Source: an uncultured Coriobacteriaceae bacterium
GTDB taxonomy: Bacteria; Actinomycetota; Coriobacteriia; Coriobacteriales; Atopobiaceae
NCBI GenBank assembly: GCA_900551595.1
Contig: URWR01000025.1
Span: 1-14,268, forward strand
Direction: 5' to 3'
Length of the DNA: 14,268 nucleotides
Each line of letters begins with the position of its first letter. Within the stretch, counting starts at the first letter, position 1. The position numbers and the translations under genes are program-made. Of this stretch, positions 7,611 to 14,268 are shown in pieces. The notes under the pieces are model-generated. The model made no database searches, was not told the DNA's origin, and was given only the letters and a program-made list of their open reading frames with translations.

Positions 7611-8102
7611 ATGAATCCTCAAACTATGAACATTCGTCGAGCTATTCCAGAGGATCTTCCTGGCATTGACAAGCTTTTATCTCAGGTAAACGCAGTCCAT
7701 CATGAGGGAAGACCAGATCTGTTTAACCTTGGCCGTAAATACACCGATTCCGAGTTGCTTGACATACTTGCTGATGACACGCGGCCTATTTTTGTTGCTG
7801 TAGATAATAATGGTGCTGAAGGCGAGATTATGGGCTACGCCTTCTGTGTTTATCAGCAAATTATTGGCGATAATATTCGCACTGATATTCGCACGCTCTA
7901 TATAGACGACCTCTGTGTGGATGAAGATTTGCGCGGAAGTGGTGTTGGGACGGCTCTTTATAACTATGTGATCAACTTTGCTCGTGAACAGGGCTTCTAT
8001 AACGTTACGCTTAATGTTTGGAGCTGCAATCCTTCAGCTCAAGCATTTTATGAAGCACGCGGTCTTACTCCATACCGCATTGGAATGGAACAAATTTTAT
8101 AA
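7611..8102 (+). CDS. GNAT family N-acetyltransferase
   Basis: A 163-residue protein made of one GNAT domain, transferring an acetyl group from acetyl-CoA to an amine; the substrate is unknown. Motif A is LCVDEDLRGSGVGTALYNYV (101-120), with the pyrophosphate-binding loop RGSGVG (108-113). Motif B is LNVWSCNPSAQAFYEARGL (134-152), with the usual late Tyr near the active site. The N-terminus MNIRRAIPEDLPGIDKLL is typical strand 1/helix 1. The ATG is supported by AAAGGAGA (7597-7604) 6 nt upstream, better than the second ATG five codons in. It stands alone between two terminators and converges on serA, so context gives no hint of substrate. RimI-like protein acetylation and small-molecule acetylation are both possible. 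Confidence 0.88.
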   Translation: MNPQTMNIRRAIPEDLPGIDKLLSQVNAVHHEGRPDLFNLGRKYTDSELLDILADDTRPIFVAVDNNGAEGEIMGYAFCVYQQIIGDNIRTDIRTLYIDDLCVDEDLRGSGVGTALYNYVINFAREQGFYNVTLNVWSCNPSAQAFYEARGLTPYRIGMEQIL

Positions 8103-8128
8103 AGGTCGGTTTAAAGGTTACCTTTACA

Positions 8129-8166
8129 AGAAACCCCTCTCACCCTTACGAGTGAGAGGGGTTTCT
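8129..8166. terminator. bidirectional intrinsic terminator between GNAT and serA
   Basis: A perfect 15-bp stem, AGAAACCCCTCTCAC (8129-8143) with GTGAGAGGGGTTTCT (8152-8166), and an 8-nt loop. It lies between the convergent ends of the GNAT gene (8102) and serA (8192). Each strand gives only a short T stretch (TTTCT), but the GC-rich base and position fit a shared terminator. A further small palindrome, TAAAGGT/ACCTTTA, sits at 8112-8126. Confidence 0.82.
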
Positions 8167-8191
8167 CTGTTAAGCGAATTTCTACAGGCTC

Positions 8192-9367
8192 TTATACGCG
8201 GGCAATAGTTCGTACACGCATAACATCAGGAAGCTGTGCCACTTTTTCAACAACCGTGTTGGCAGCCTCAGGAGTACCAGAAACCTCAATAAGCGTATAC
8301 GCATAAGCGCCACGGCTCTTATTGGACATATTTTCAATGTTGAGATCAGAGTCAGCAACACATTGCGTAATCTTGCCGAGCATACCTTGGGCGTTATGGT
8401 GAAATACAGCAATGCGACCATCGGCTGCAATGGGTCCAAGATCGACTGCACCAAAGTTTACTGAGTGAACAATATTGCCGTTCTCAAGATAATCTTTGAG
8501 TTCGTTTACTGCCATAATGGCGCAATTATCCTCTGCCTCTCCTGTAGAAGCACCGAGGTGTGGAGTCACAATCGCATTGCGCATATTCGTTGAAGCTGGA
8601 TTAGCAAAGTCTGTGACATAGCGCGCAATATGCCCATCATCTAAGGCCTCTGCCATTGCCTGCTCATCAACAAGAACATCGCGTGCCAAATTAAGCACCA
8701 CCGCACCGCGTTTCATGAGTGCAATTTCATCAGCACCAATCATGCCTTTAGTATCGGCGGTTGCAGGCACGTGAATCGTAATAAAATCAGCGTTGCTATA
8801 GAGCTCGTTTACATCGGTAACATGCTTAATATTCCGGTCCAGACTCCATGCCGCATTGATAGAAAGATATGGATCATAACCCAGAACACGCATACCCAAT
8901 GAAAGAGCTGCATTGGCAACGGCAGCTCCAATAGCACCTAAGCCGATAACACCCAATGTCTTTCCAGCAAGCTCACAACCAGCGAACTGCTTCTTTGCCT
9001 TTTCTGCCTTCTTGCCAACTTCAGGATCGTCAGAATTAGCACGCACCCAATCGATACCGCCAATAATATCTCGACAAGCAAGCAGCATTCCGCAAAGCAC
9101 GAGCTCCTTTACCGCATTTGCATTTGCTCCAGGAGTGTTAAACACCACAATTCCCGACTCAGCACAGCGATCCAGCGGGATATTATTTACACCGGCACCT
9201 GCGCGTGCAATAGCAAGCAATTCTTTCGGTAGCTCAATATCATGCAGACGAGCGCTACGCACAAGGATTGCGTTTGCATCTGTAAGTTCGCTGGTGAACT
9301 CGTATCGATCTCCAAGGCGATTAGTACCAACCTTGGATATGTTATTCATGCAATGGACCTTAAACAT
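8192..9367 (-). CDS. serA: D-3-phosphoglycerate dehydrogenase with C-terminal ACT domain
   Basis: Oxidises 3-phosphoglycerate to 3-phosphohydroxypyruvate with NAD+, the first step of serine synthesis. Numbered from the ATG at 9365-9367 (391 aa): substrate-domain segment ARAGAGVNNIPLD (54-66), Rossmann loop VIGLGAIG (140-147), catalytic Arg 229 in NLARD, His 270 in PHLGAST, and an ACT domain from about 317 to the end that probably gives serine feedback. This is the short form lacking the intervening domain. A longer frame from a GTG at 9388 exists, but that start has no ribosome site, whereas GGGAAGGA lies 6 nt before the ATG. The acidic partner of the catalytic His is not obvious: the local sequence is TDFANPAS (252-259), without the Glu/Asp that I expect there. 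It follows serC by 20 nt and ends at the bidirectional terminator. Confidence 0.92.
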   Translation of the reverse strand: MFKVHCMNNISKVGTNRLGDRYEFTSELTDANAILVRSARLHDIELPKELLAIARAGAGVNNIPLDRCAESGIVVFNTPGANANAVKELVLCGMLLACRDIIGGIDWVRANSDDPEVGKKAEKAKKQFAGCELAGKTLGVIGLGAIGAAVANAALSLGMRVLGYDPYLSINAAWSLDRNIKHVTDVNELYSNADFITIHVPATADTKGMIGADEIALMKRGAVVLNLARDVLVDEQAMAEALDDGHIARYVTDFANPASTNMRNAIVTPHLGASTGEAEDNCAIMAVNELKDYLENGNIVHSVNFGAVDLGPIAADGRIAVFHHNAQGMLGKITQCVADSDLNIENMSNKSRGAYAYTLIEVSGTPEAANTVVEKVAQLPDVMRVRTIARV

Positions 9368-9387
9368 ATCAGTCCTTCCCAGGTGCA

Positions 9388-10473
9388 CTAAGCGCGCCCA
9401 TTCTCGAGCTCAAACTTTTTCATAAACGAAACGAGTGCTTCTACGCCAGCAACTGGCATAGCGTTGTAGATGGATGCACGCATACCGCCAACCGTACGAT
9501 GACCCTTAAGGTTTACAAGGCCGGCTTGCTCAGCTTCGGCAACAAACTTTGCATCGAGCTCCTTGTCGCCGGTAACAAACGGCACGTTCATGAGTGAACG
9601 ATCGCGTGGCACTACGGTTGATGAGAAGAGCTCAGACTCATCAAGGAAGTTGTAAAGCAGTGAAGCCTTGTGCTCATTCACTGCACGCATCTGATCAAGG
9701 CCACCACGCTCTTTGAGCCACTTGAATACCAAGCCACACACATAAATGCCCCAGCAGTTGGGGGTGTTATACAGTGAGTTTGCATCAATTTGCGTCTTGA
9801 AGCGCAACATCGTGGGCACACCAGGCAGATCCTCAGGCACTAAATCATGGCGAACAATCACAATCTGCACGCCCGCGGGGCCGACGTTTTTCTGCACACC
9901 TGCATGGATAAGTCCATAGCGTGTAACGTCAACTGGCTCAGAGAGAAACATAGAGCTCTGATCCGCTACGAGTGTATGGCCCTTAGTATTGGGGAGCTCA
10001 GGATACTTAGTTCCGTAAATAGTGTTGTTCTCACATATATAGACGTAACTTGTATCTTCACGAATAGGCAGATCTGAGCAATCAGGAATGTAGCTGAAGT
10101 TCTTATCTGCAGAACTTGCAATTTCTGCTGCATCACCGAGAATCTGAGCTTCTTTAAATGCTTTCTTAGCCCAGTTACCCGTAAGAATATAATCCGCTTT
10201 GCCATTGCGAGCGAGGTTCATAAAGACTGATGCAAACAGGAGTGAATCGCCACCCTGAACAAAGATAACATCGTAATTCTCGGGAATGTTCAAAAGCTCG
10301 CGCAGATCTGCTTCTGCCTGCTCAATAATGCCACGAAAAACGGACGATCGGTGACTCATCTCCATGACGGACATACCACAGCCGTGGAAATCCATCATCT
10401 CGTCTGCCGCCTTCCTGAGAACTTCCTCTGGAAGGACAGCTGGACCAGCGGAGAAGTTATAAACCCTTGGCAT
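9388..10473 (-). CDS. serC: phosphoserine aminotransferase
   Basis: PLP enzyme of fold type I that converts phosphohydroxypyruvate and glutamate to phosphoserine and 2-oxoglutarate, the second step of serine synthesis; the same family can act in vitamin B6 synthesis. From the ATG at 10471-10473 it is 361 aa, the normal length, and opens with the signature PRVYNFSAGPAVLPEEV. SHRS (40-43) and ENNTIYGT (148-155) are active-site stretches, and Lys 195 in AGVQKNVGPAG is the Schiff-base lysine. The open frame runs 47 codons further upstream, but AAGGAGG 7 nt before this ATG and the conserved start settle it. The PLP phosphate loop reads QGGDSLLFA (73-81), where GGAS-x-QF is common. It is the first gene of the serCA pair and has an unusual structured leader. 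Confidence 0.94.
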   Translation of the reverse strand: MPRVYNFSAGPAVLPEEVLRKAADEMMDFHGCGMSVMEMSHRSSVFRGIIEQAEADLRELLNIPENYDVIFVQGGDSLLFASVFMNLARNGKADYILTGNWAKKAFKEAQILGDAAEIASSADKNFSYIPDCSDLPIREDTSYVYICENNTIYGTKYPELPNTKGHTLVADQSSMFLSEPVDVTRYGLIHAGVQKNVGPAGVQIVIVRHDLVPEDLPGVPTMLRFKTQIDANSLYNTPNCWGIYVCGLVFKWLKERGGLDQMRAVNEHKASLLYNFLDESELFSSTVVPRDRSLMNVPFVTGDKELDAKFVAEAEQAGLVNLKGHRTVGGMRASIYNAMPVAGVEALVSFMKKFELENGRA

Positions 10474-10497
10474 CGTCCTGCCTCCTTGTTCGTGCGG

Positions 10498-10517
10498 ACG
10501 CGATTGGCCAATCGCGT
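10498..10517. promoter_or_regulatory. 20-bp perfect palindrome upstream of serC, candidate operator
   Basis: ACGCGATTGG followed directly by its reverse complement, a perfect 20-bp palindrome centred on TTGGCCAA. It lies 25-44 nt before the serC ATG, just outside the ribosome site. The symmetry suits a dimeric repressor. In RNA it could also fold as an 8-bp stem with a GGCC loop beside the ribosome site. No regulator gene is next to it. Confidence 0.55.
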
Positions 10518-10569
10518 ATGGCGCGCGGGTGCACACCATTGCATGCGATATTAGTCCTATTGAAGAGCT

Positions 10570-10617
10570 GGTTTGTATCCCACAGGTTAATCTCAGTCTA
10601 CTTTTGAAATACAAACC
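10570..10617 (-). repeat. 9-bp inverted repeat in the serC leader
   Basis: GGTTTGTAT (10570-10578) and ATACAAACC (10609-10617) are perfect reverse complements separated by 30 nt. They lie between the malic enzyme stop (10645) and serC (10473). No T-run follows on the minus strand, so it is not a plain terminator; it could be part of a leader RNA fold or a split operator. The rest of 10474-10644 shows no convincing promoter. Confidence 0.4.
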
Positions 10618-10644
10618 GTTCTCTGAGGCATCTTTCCCTCAACT

Positions 10645-11796
10645 TTATGCACGCTTGCTTACCGCATCAGCCACAACTTGTGCAACCGTCTTATCGAGCG
10701 CCGAAGGAATAATGTAATCGGCACTTAACTCGTCATCCGTTACCAAGCTTGCAATTGCCTGTGCTGCCGCAATTTCCATATCTTCTGTAATTTGTCCGGC
10801 TCGTGCTGCCAGAGCACCCTTAAAGATACCCGGGAAGACAAGCACGTTATTGATTTGATTCGGAAAATCTGAACGGCCAGTTGCAATTACTGCAGCACCT
10901 CCAGCACGTGCCTCATCAGGCATAATTTCAGGTGTCGGATTTGCCATAGCAAAGATAATGGGATCATCGGCCATTGATGCAACCATTTCACGGGTTACTA
11001 ACCCCGGTTGAGAGACACCCAAAAAGACATCGGCACCTTTCATGACGTCGGCAAGCGTTCCTGTACGATGCTCACGATTAGTTATTTTTGCAACTTGCTC
11101 TTTATAAGGGTTGAGACCTTCGCGACCTTCAACAATAGCGCCCTTGCGGTCGCATACCACCACATCACCAAAACCCATGTGCGTCAGAAGTGTTGCAATT
11201 GCAAGACCTGCTGCTCCTGCGCCTGACATAACAATGCGCATGGAACCCATTTCACGACCAGTTAGTTTTGCTGCATTGATAAGCCCTGCTGCAGTGACAA
11301 TAGCCGTTCCATGCTGATCGTCATGAAAGACCGGAATATCACAAAGCTCACGCAAGCGCTTCTCAATCTCAAAGCAACGAGGTGCAGCAATATCTTCAAG
11401 ATTGATACCACCAAAACTCTTTGAGATGAGATAGACCGTCCGAACAAATTCATCTACATCATGCGTGTCAACACAAAGTGGAAATGCATCTACATCACCA
11501 AACTCTTTGAAGAGAAGGCATTTTCCCTCCATGACAGGCATTCCAGCAGCAGGGCCAATGTCTCCAAGGCCCAAAACTGCAGTTCCATCGGTAATGACTG
11601 CAACAAGATTACCGCGACGTGTAAGATCCCAAGAACGTTTATAGTCCCGCTGAATAGCGCGGCAGGGCTCTGCGACGCCAGGGGTATATAGAATGGCAAG
11701 ATCATCGGCAGTTTCTGCCTCAGCACGAGAAATAACTTCAATCTTGCCATGGAGCTGCTCATGAAGCTCCATGCTCCTTGCACTTGTGTTGTCCAT
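10645..11796 (-). CDS. NAD(P)-dependent malic enzyme, single-domain bacterial type
   Basis: Oxidative decarboxylation of malate to pyruvate and CO2 with a metal ion and NAD(P)+. At 383 aa it is the short bacterial form, without a phosphotransacetylase-like extension. Visible residues: Tyr 37 in ILYTPGVAEPC, VITDGTAVLGLGDIGP (67-82), Lys 92 in MEGKCLLFK, metal-binding region INLEDIAAPRCFEIE (131-145), HDDQHGTA (158-165), and the dinucleotide loop SGAGAAGLA (191-199). It overlaps the fumarase stop by one base (TAATG), with GAGGAG inside the end of fumC, so it is likely translationally coupled. With fumarase it would turn fumarate into pyruvate and a reduced cofactor. NAD versus NADP preference cannot be read safely from the sequence. 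Confidence 0.94.
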   Translation of the reverse strand: MDNTSARSMELHEQLHGKIEVISRAEAETADDLAILYTPGVAEPCRAIQRDYKRSWDLTRRGNLVAVITDGTAVLGLGDIGPAAGMPVMEGKCLLFKEFGDVDAFPLCVDTHDVDEFVRTVYLISKSFGGINLEDIAAPRCFEIEKRLRELCDIPVFHDDQHGTAIVTAAGLINAAKLTGREMGSMRIVMSGAGAAGLAIATLLTHMGFGDVVVCDRKGAIVEGREGLNPYKEQVAKITNREHRTGTLADVMKGADVFLGVSQPGLVTREMVASMADDPIIFAMANPTPEIMPDEARAGGAAVIATGRSDFPNQINNVLVFPGIFKGALAARAGQITEDMEIAAAQAIASLVTDDELSADYIIPSALDKTVAQVVADAVSKRA

Positions 11797-13187
11797 TAGA
11801 CCATCTCCTCTGGCGTAAAGATCTCATCAAATTGCTCTGCAGAAAGATATCCAAGCGCCACGCAAGCTTCACGAAGGCTTTCATTGTGAGCGTATGCACG
11901 TTTAGCAACTTCTGCAGCGTGCTCATAGCCAATATAGGGATTTAAACACGTAACGAGCATGAGTGAGTTGTTGAGGTTGTCTTTCATGCGTGAACGGTTT
12001 GCTTCAATGCCTTTGACACAACGATCTTCAAATGACTTCACAACATCGGTCAGCAAACGAACTGATTGACAGAAGTTATATGCAATAACCGGCATAAAGA
12101 CATTGAGCTCAAAGTTTCCTTGGCTTGCAGCAAAACCAATAGCGACATCATTGCCCATTACCTGAACAGACACCATGGTTACCGCTTCGCACTGAGTAGG
12201 ATTTACCTTTCCCGGCATTATTGAACTGCCAGGCTCATTAGCTGGAATAGTAATTTCACCTAAACCAAGACGGGGGCCTGATGCAAGCCAGCGAATATCA
12301 TTTGCGATTTTCATCATGTTTGCCGCAGCAGCTTTTACAGCTCCATGAGCAAAAACGAGAGCATCTTTCCCGGTGAGTGCAGCAAATTTATTAGGATCAG
12401 AGCAAAATGCTTTACCGGTAAGCTCTGCTACCTCCCGGGCAGCCGCCTCGGCAAACCCTTTCGGAGCATTGAGGCCTGTTCCTACCGCAGTACCTCCTAA
12501 AGCTAAGCGCATAACATTTGGCATAGCAGCTTCAAGCTCTGCTATTGCGTTTTCAACAAGACCGCGCCAACCAGCTATTTCTTGAGAAAAAGCTATAGGT
12601 ACAGCATCTTGTAAATGCGTGCGGCCACTCTTTATGATGCCTTCATTTTTCTTCTCAATTGTATGCAAGGTTGTCACAAAATGTGCAAGTGCAGGTATAA
12701 GCTGATCGCTCACCATACATGCGGCTGCAATGTGCAGAGCCGTAGGAAACGTATCGTTTGAAGACTGAGAGCGATTAACCGTATCGTTGGGATGTAATAA
12801 TTCTTTGCCTAGGGCACGATTACCAATATGAGCAATCACTTCATTTACATTCATATTGGTTTGGGTACCAGAGCCTGTTTGCCACACTTTTAGTGGGAAT
12901 TGATCATTGTATACACCGGCGAGAATATCGTCACAAGCTTGTTCAATAGCCGATGCCTGCTCGGAAGTAATACATCCAAGTTGACAATTTGCTCGTGCAG
13001 CAGCCTTTTTGAGAATGGCAAAAGCCTGGATGATTTCAGGTGGCATAGTCTCAGACCCGATGGGGAAATTTTCATAAGAACGCTGCGTCTGTGCTCCCCA
13101 GAGTGCTTTTGCAGGCACCTGTACTTCGCCCATAGAATCATGCTCAATACGAATATCGCTGTCTTGTACAAAACGACTCTGCTGCAC
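11796..13187 (-). CDS. fumC: class II fumarate hydratase
   Basis: Cofactor-free homotetrameric fumarase interconverting fumarate and malate in the cytoplasm. It has 463 aa, the usual length. Signatures: GSGTQTNMNVNE (105-116), HPNDTVNRSQSSNDTFPTA (132-150), SGRTHLQDAVP (187-197) with the catalytic His 191, and the fumarase/aspartase signature GSSIMPGKVNP (320-330), whose mobile loop holds the catalytic Ser. The THLQDA and HPND patterns favour fumarase over aspartase, though aspartate ammonia-lyase is a close relative. The start is a GTG at 13185-13187 with AAAGGAG about 7 nt upstream; that ribosome site overlaps the stop of the preceding hydrolase-like gene. Its own stop overlaps the malic enzyme ATG. 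Confidence 0.94.
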   Translation of the reverse strand: MQQSRFVQDSDIRIEHDSMGEVQVPAKALWGAQTQRSYENFPIGSETMPPEIIQAFAILKKAAARANCQLGCITSEQASAIEQACDDILAGVYNDQFPLKVWQTGSGTQTNMNVNEVIAHIGNRALGKELLHPNDTVNRSQSSNDTFPTALHIAAACMVSDQLIPALAHFVTTLHTIEKKNEGIIKSGRTHLQDAVPIAFSQEIAGWRGLVENAIAELEAAMPNVMRLALGGTAVGTGLNAPKGFAEAAAREVAELTGKAFCSDPNKFAALTGKDALVFAHGAVKAAAANMMKIANDIRWLASGPRLGLGEITIPANEPGSSIMPGKVNPTQCEAVTMVSVQVMGNDVAIGFAASQGNFELNVFMPVIAYNFCQSVRLLTDVVKSFEDRCVKGIEANRSRMKDNLNNSLMLVTCLNPYIGYEHAAEVAKRAYAHNESLREACVALGYLSAEQFDEIFTPEEMV

Positions 13188-13198
13188 CTTTATCTCCT

Positions 13199-13780
13199 TT
13201 ACGCTTGCTTCCAGCGGTTTCGAATAACGTCGTTAACAAAATCTCGAACTTTCTCAGAAATCTGAGAATCACGTAAACTCGCGTGGAGCACTGCCATACC
13301 TTCAGGAGCGTGAGATGTTTGTTCCGGAGCATCTAGCACAATAACGCCACGATACTTTGCTTGATTGCGATTAGCTTCCGTGAGAGCTGCTTCAGCAGAA
13401 AGACCGCACCCGCAAAGGAATAATTCCGCTTTGTCGCAGAAAGGTTCACTCAGCATGAGATCAGCTGCGCAAGCAAGGTCATCTGCAGCAGTTTTGACCG
13501 TAGCTTCACTGCCATCAGCCATCTGATCGCTTTTTACACTGTCTCCGCCACCGCGTAAATCAATTGCATAACTGACAATACGGGAAGAAGCTAACGTATC
13601 TGTAACAACTTTAAGCTGCGTATTATCAGCATGGATATCATGGCCACACACTACAACTGGAAACTCAAATCCCTGTCTGAAGTCTTCACCTTCCACAGGT
13701 AGATTGAGCACGCCAAATACCTTGCTCTTATCAGCATGCAAGCTCCACATATAGTGCTCGTGATACTTTGCTTCGCTCAT
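13199..13780 (-). CDS. small alpha/beta-hydrolase-like protein lacking the nucleophile Ser
   Basis: From the ATG at 13778-13780 (193 aa, GAGGAG 5 nt upstream) it follows the order of alpha/beta-hydrolases of the cinnamoyl-ester-esterase kind: an oxyanion-region strand PVVVCGHDIHADN (41-53), then YAIDLRGGGDSVKSD (71-85), then the elbow strand ELFLCGCGLSAEAAL (119-133). The elbow should read G-x-S-x-G but here is G-C-G-L-S (124-128), so the nucleophile position is Gly 126. No clear late catalytic His is seen and the protein is shorter than the roughly 250-aa relatives. It is probably a non-catalytic relative or uses other chemistry. The frame extends 20 codons upstream without a good ribosome site. 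It lies 11 nt before fumC, in the same operon. I do not know its function. Confidence 0.68.
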   Translation of the reverse strand: MSEAKYHEHYMWSLHADKSKVFGVLNLPVEGEDFRQGFEFPVVVCGHDIHADNTQLKVVTDTLASSRIVSYAIDLRGGGDSVKSDQMADGSEATVKTAADDLACAADLMLSEPFCDKAELFLCGCGLSAEAALTEANRNQAKYRGVIVLDAPEQTSHAPEGMAVLHASLRDSQISEKVRDFVNDVIRNRWKQA

Positions 13781-13817
13781 GCTTCTCCTCTCGCAATATA
13801 AATCACCAAAGTATTTC

Positions 13818-14268
13818 TCAGCGATTCTCAATACGCCCAATATTCTTGAGTTCGATTGTTATTTTGCCGGTTTCATCTTTTCCAAATTCAATATAGTCCG
13901 ATGAAGCGGCATATTCTGAAGGAAAACTCACTTCAATGCCTGTATCCGTTCGTATACGGTGTTTCTTTGCCAGGCGTGTGGCCACACCTTTGCGCACGCT
14001 CACACGAGCTGGCAGTTCGTCGGTATACGCACGCTCCTCTAAGCGTTGTTCATATCGCTCGACCATTGCAGGGTTATCCTGGAACACTTCTCGACCCACC
14101 TCGGCCGGTGTCACATCATCCGCAGCTGACGCCCTATCGATGACATATGATTTTGCACGTGAAACCGCCACGGCGCTCTCGATGCCATATTCTTCGGCGA
14201 CATCAGCCACCAGTTTCTCCACCGCTTCAATAACTTCTCTTCCCGAAGCTTCTGTCGAACAGCTCAAG
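13818..14268 (-). CDS. nucleoid-associated protein of the 37-kDa family (NA37), C-terminal part
   Basis: The frame is open to the right edge of the window, so only the C-terminal about 149 residues are seen; the family is usually about 330 aa. The final stretch, with VSFPSEYAASSDYIEF (113-128) and GKITIELKNIGRI (134-146), resembles the end of YejK/NdpA-like nucleoid proteins, and the middle is acidic and helical as in that family. Members bind DNA or the nucleoid; their cellular role is poorly known. It is read in the same direction as the hydrolase-like gene, fumC and the malic enzyme gene, with 37 nt before the next ATG, so it may be part of that operon. A TTG at 14265-14267 is not a credible start because the coding sequence clearly continues beyond the edge. 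Confidence 0.72.
   Translation of the reverse strand, partial: LSCSTEASGREVIEAVEKLVADVAEEYGIESAVAVSRAKSYVIDRASAADDVTPAEVGREVFQDNPAMVERYEQRLEERAYTDELPARVSVRKGVATRLAKKHRIRTDTGIEVSFPSEYAASSDYIEFGKDETGKITIELKNIGRIENR

Noticed and set aside
8112..8126. Small palindrome TAAAGGT/ACCTTTA after the GNAT gene
   Set aside because: Lies just before the strong terminator stem and has no T-run; not enough to call separately.
9368..9388. Longer serA start at the GTG overlapping the serC stop
   Set aside because: No ribosome site before it, and the family starts at the MFKVHC region, where GGGAAGGA is well placed.
10474..10614. 47-residue N-terminal extension of serC
   Set aside because: It lacks family similarity and runs through the palindrome and the ribosome site of the conserved MPRVYNFSAGP start.
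12900..13265. 121-residue plus-strand frame opposite fumC and the hydrolase-like gene
   Set aside because: Crosses two well-supported minus-strand genes and has no family features.

Overview
The window looks like a chromosomal segment from a gut or oral anaerobic actinobacterium of moderate GC, most plausibly the class Coriobacteriia (Atopobiaceae such as Olsenella or Lancefieldella relatives). This is inferred from the general look of the proteins, the ferredoxin-linked ketoacid oxidoreductase and the codon use. No rRNA or other marker gene is present to prove it. Gene density is high, genes sit in short operons, and I see no tRNA, rRNA, CRISPR array, IS element or prophage.

Left end (1-2315). 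A well-formed sigma70-type promoter drives a gene for a YheO-like (PAS_6) regulator, but only about its first 108 residues are there. Near 534-555 it runs head-on into the 3' part of an antiparallel UvrD/PcrA-type helicase gene, which is itself cut just before motif VI. Both genes are broken at the same roughly 20-bp stretch. This is the most anomalous spot in the window: either a real short-homology rearrangement or an assembly chimera.

Middle left (2316-7593). A membrane-anchored polysaccharide deacetylase gene (minus strand) is divergent from a three-gene plus-strand operon: an AMP-forming acyl/aryl-acid-CoA ligase, iorA and iorB. IorAB oxidatively decarboxylates aryl-pyruvates (from transaminated Trp, Phe, Tyr) to aryl-acetyl-CoA with reduced ferredoxin. 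The co-transcribed ligase probably interconverts the CoA ester and the free aryl-acetate. A strong intrinsic terminator closes the operon, and a perfect 7-bp inverted repeat lies between the divergent genes.

Middle (7594-10644). A GNAT acetyltransferase gene (plus) converges on a serC-serA pair (minus). A near-perfect bidirectional terminator hairpin separates them. serC and serA encode two steps of phosphorylated serine synthesis. Ahead of serC is an unusual 170-nt leader with a 20-bp perfect palindrome, a 9-bp inverted repeat and a possible 12-residue leader ORF.

Right (10645-14268). A compact minus-strand operon runs from the window edge inward: a 37-kDa nucleoid-associated protein (partial), a small alpha/beta-hydrolase-like protein lacking the nucleophile serine, class II fumarase, and a single-domain malic enzyme. 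The last two genes overlap as TAATG, so fumarate to malate to pyruvate is translated as a unit. No obvious terminator separates this operon from serCA, so read-through is possible.

I found no clear new multi-gene system. The best leads are the junction at 534-555, the serC leader, the degenerate hydrolase in the fumarase operon, and the ligase-iorAB aromatic acid module.
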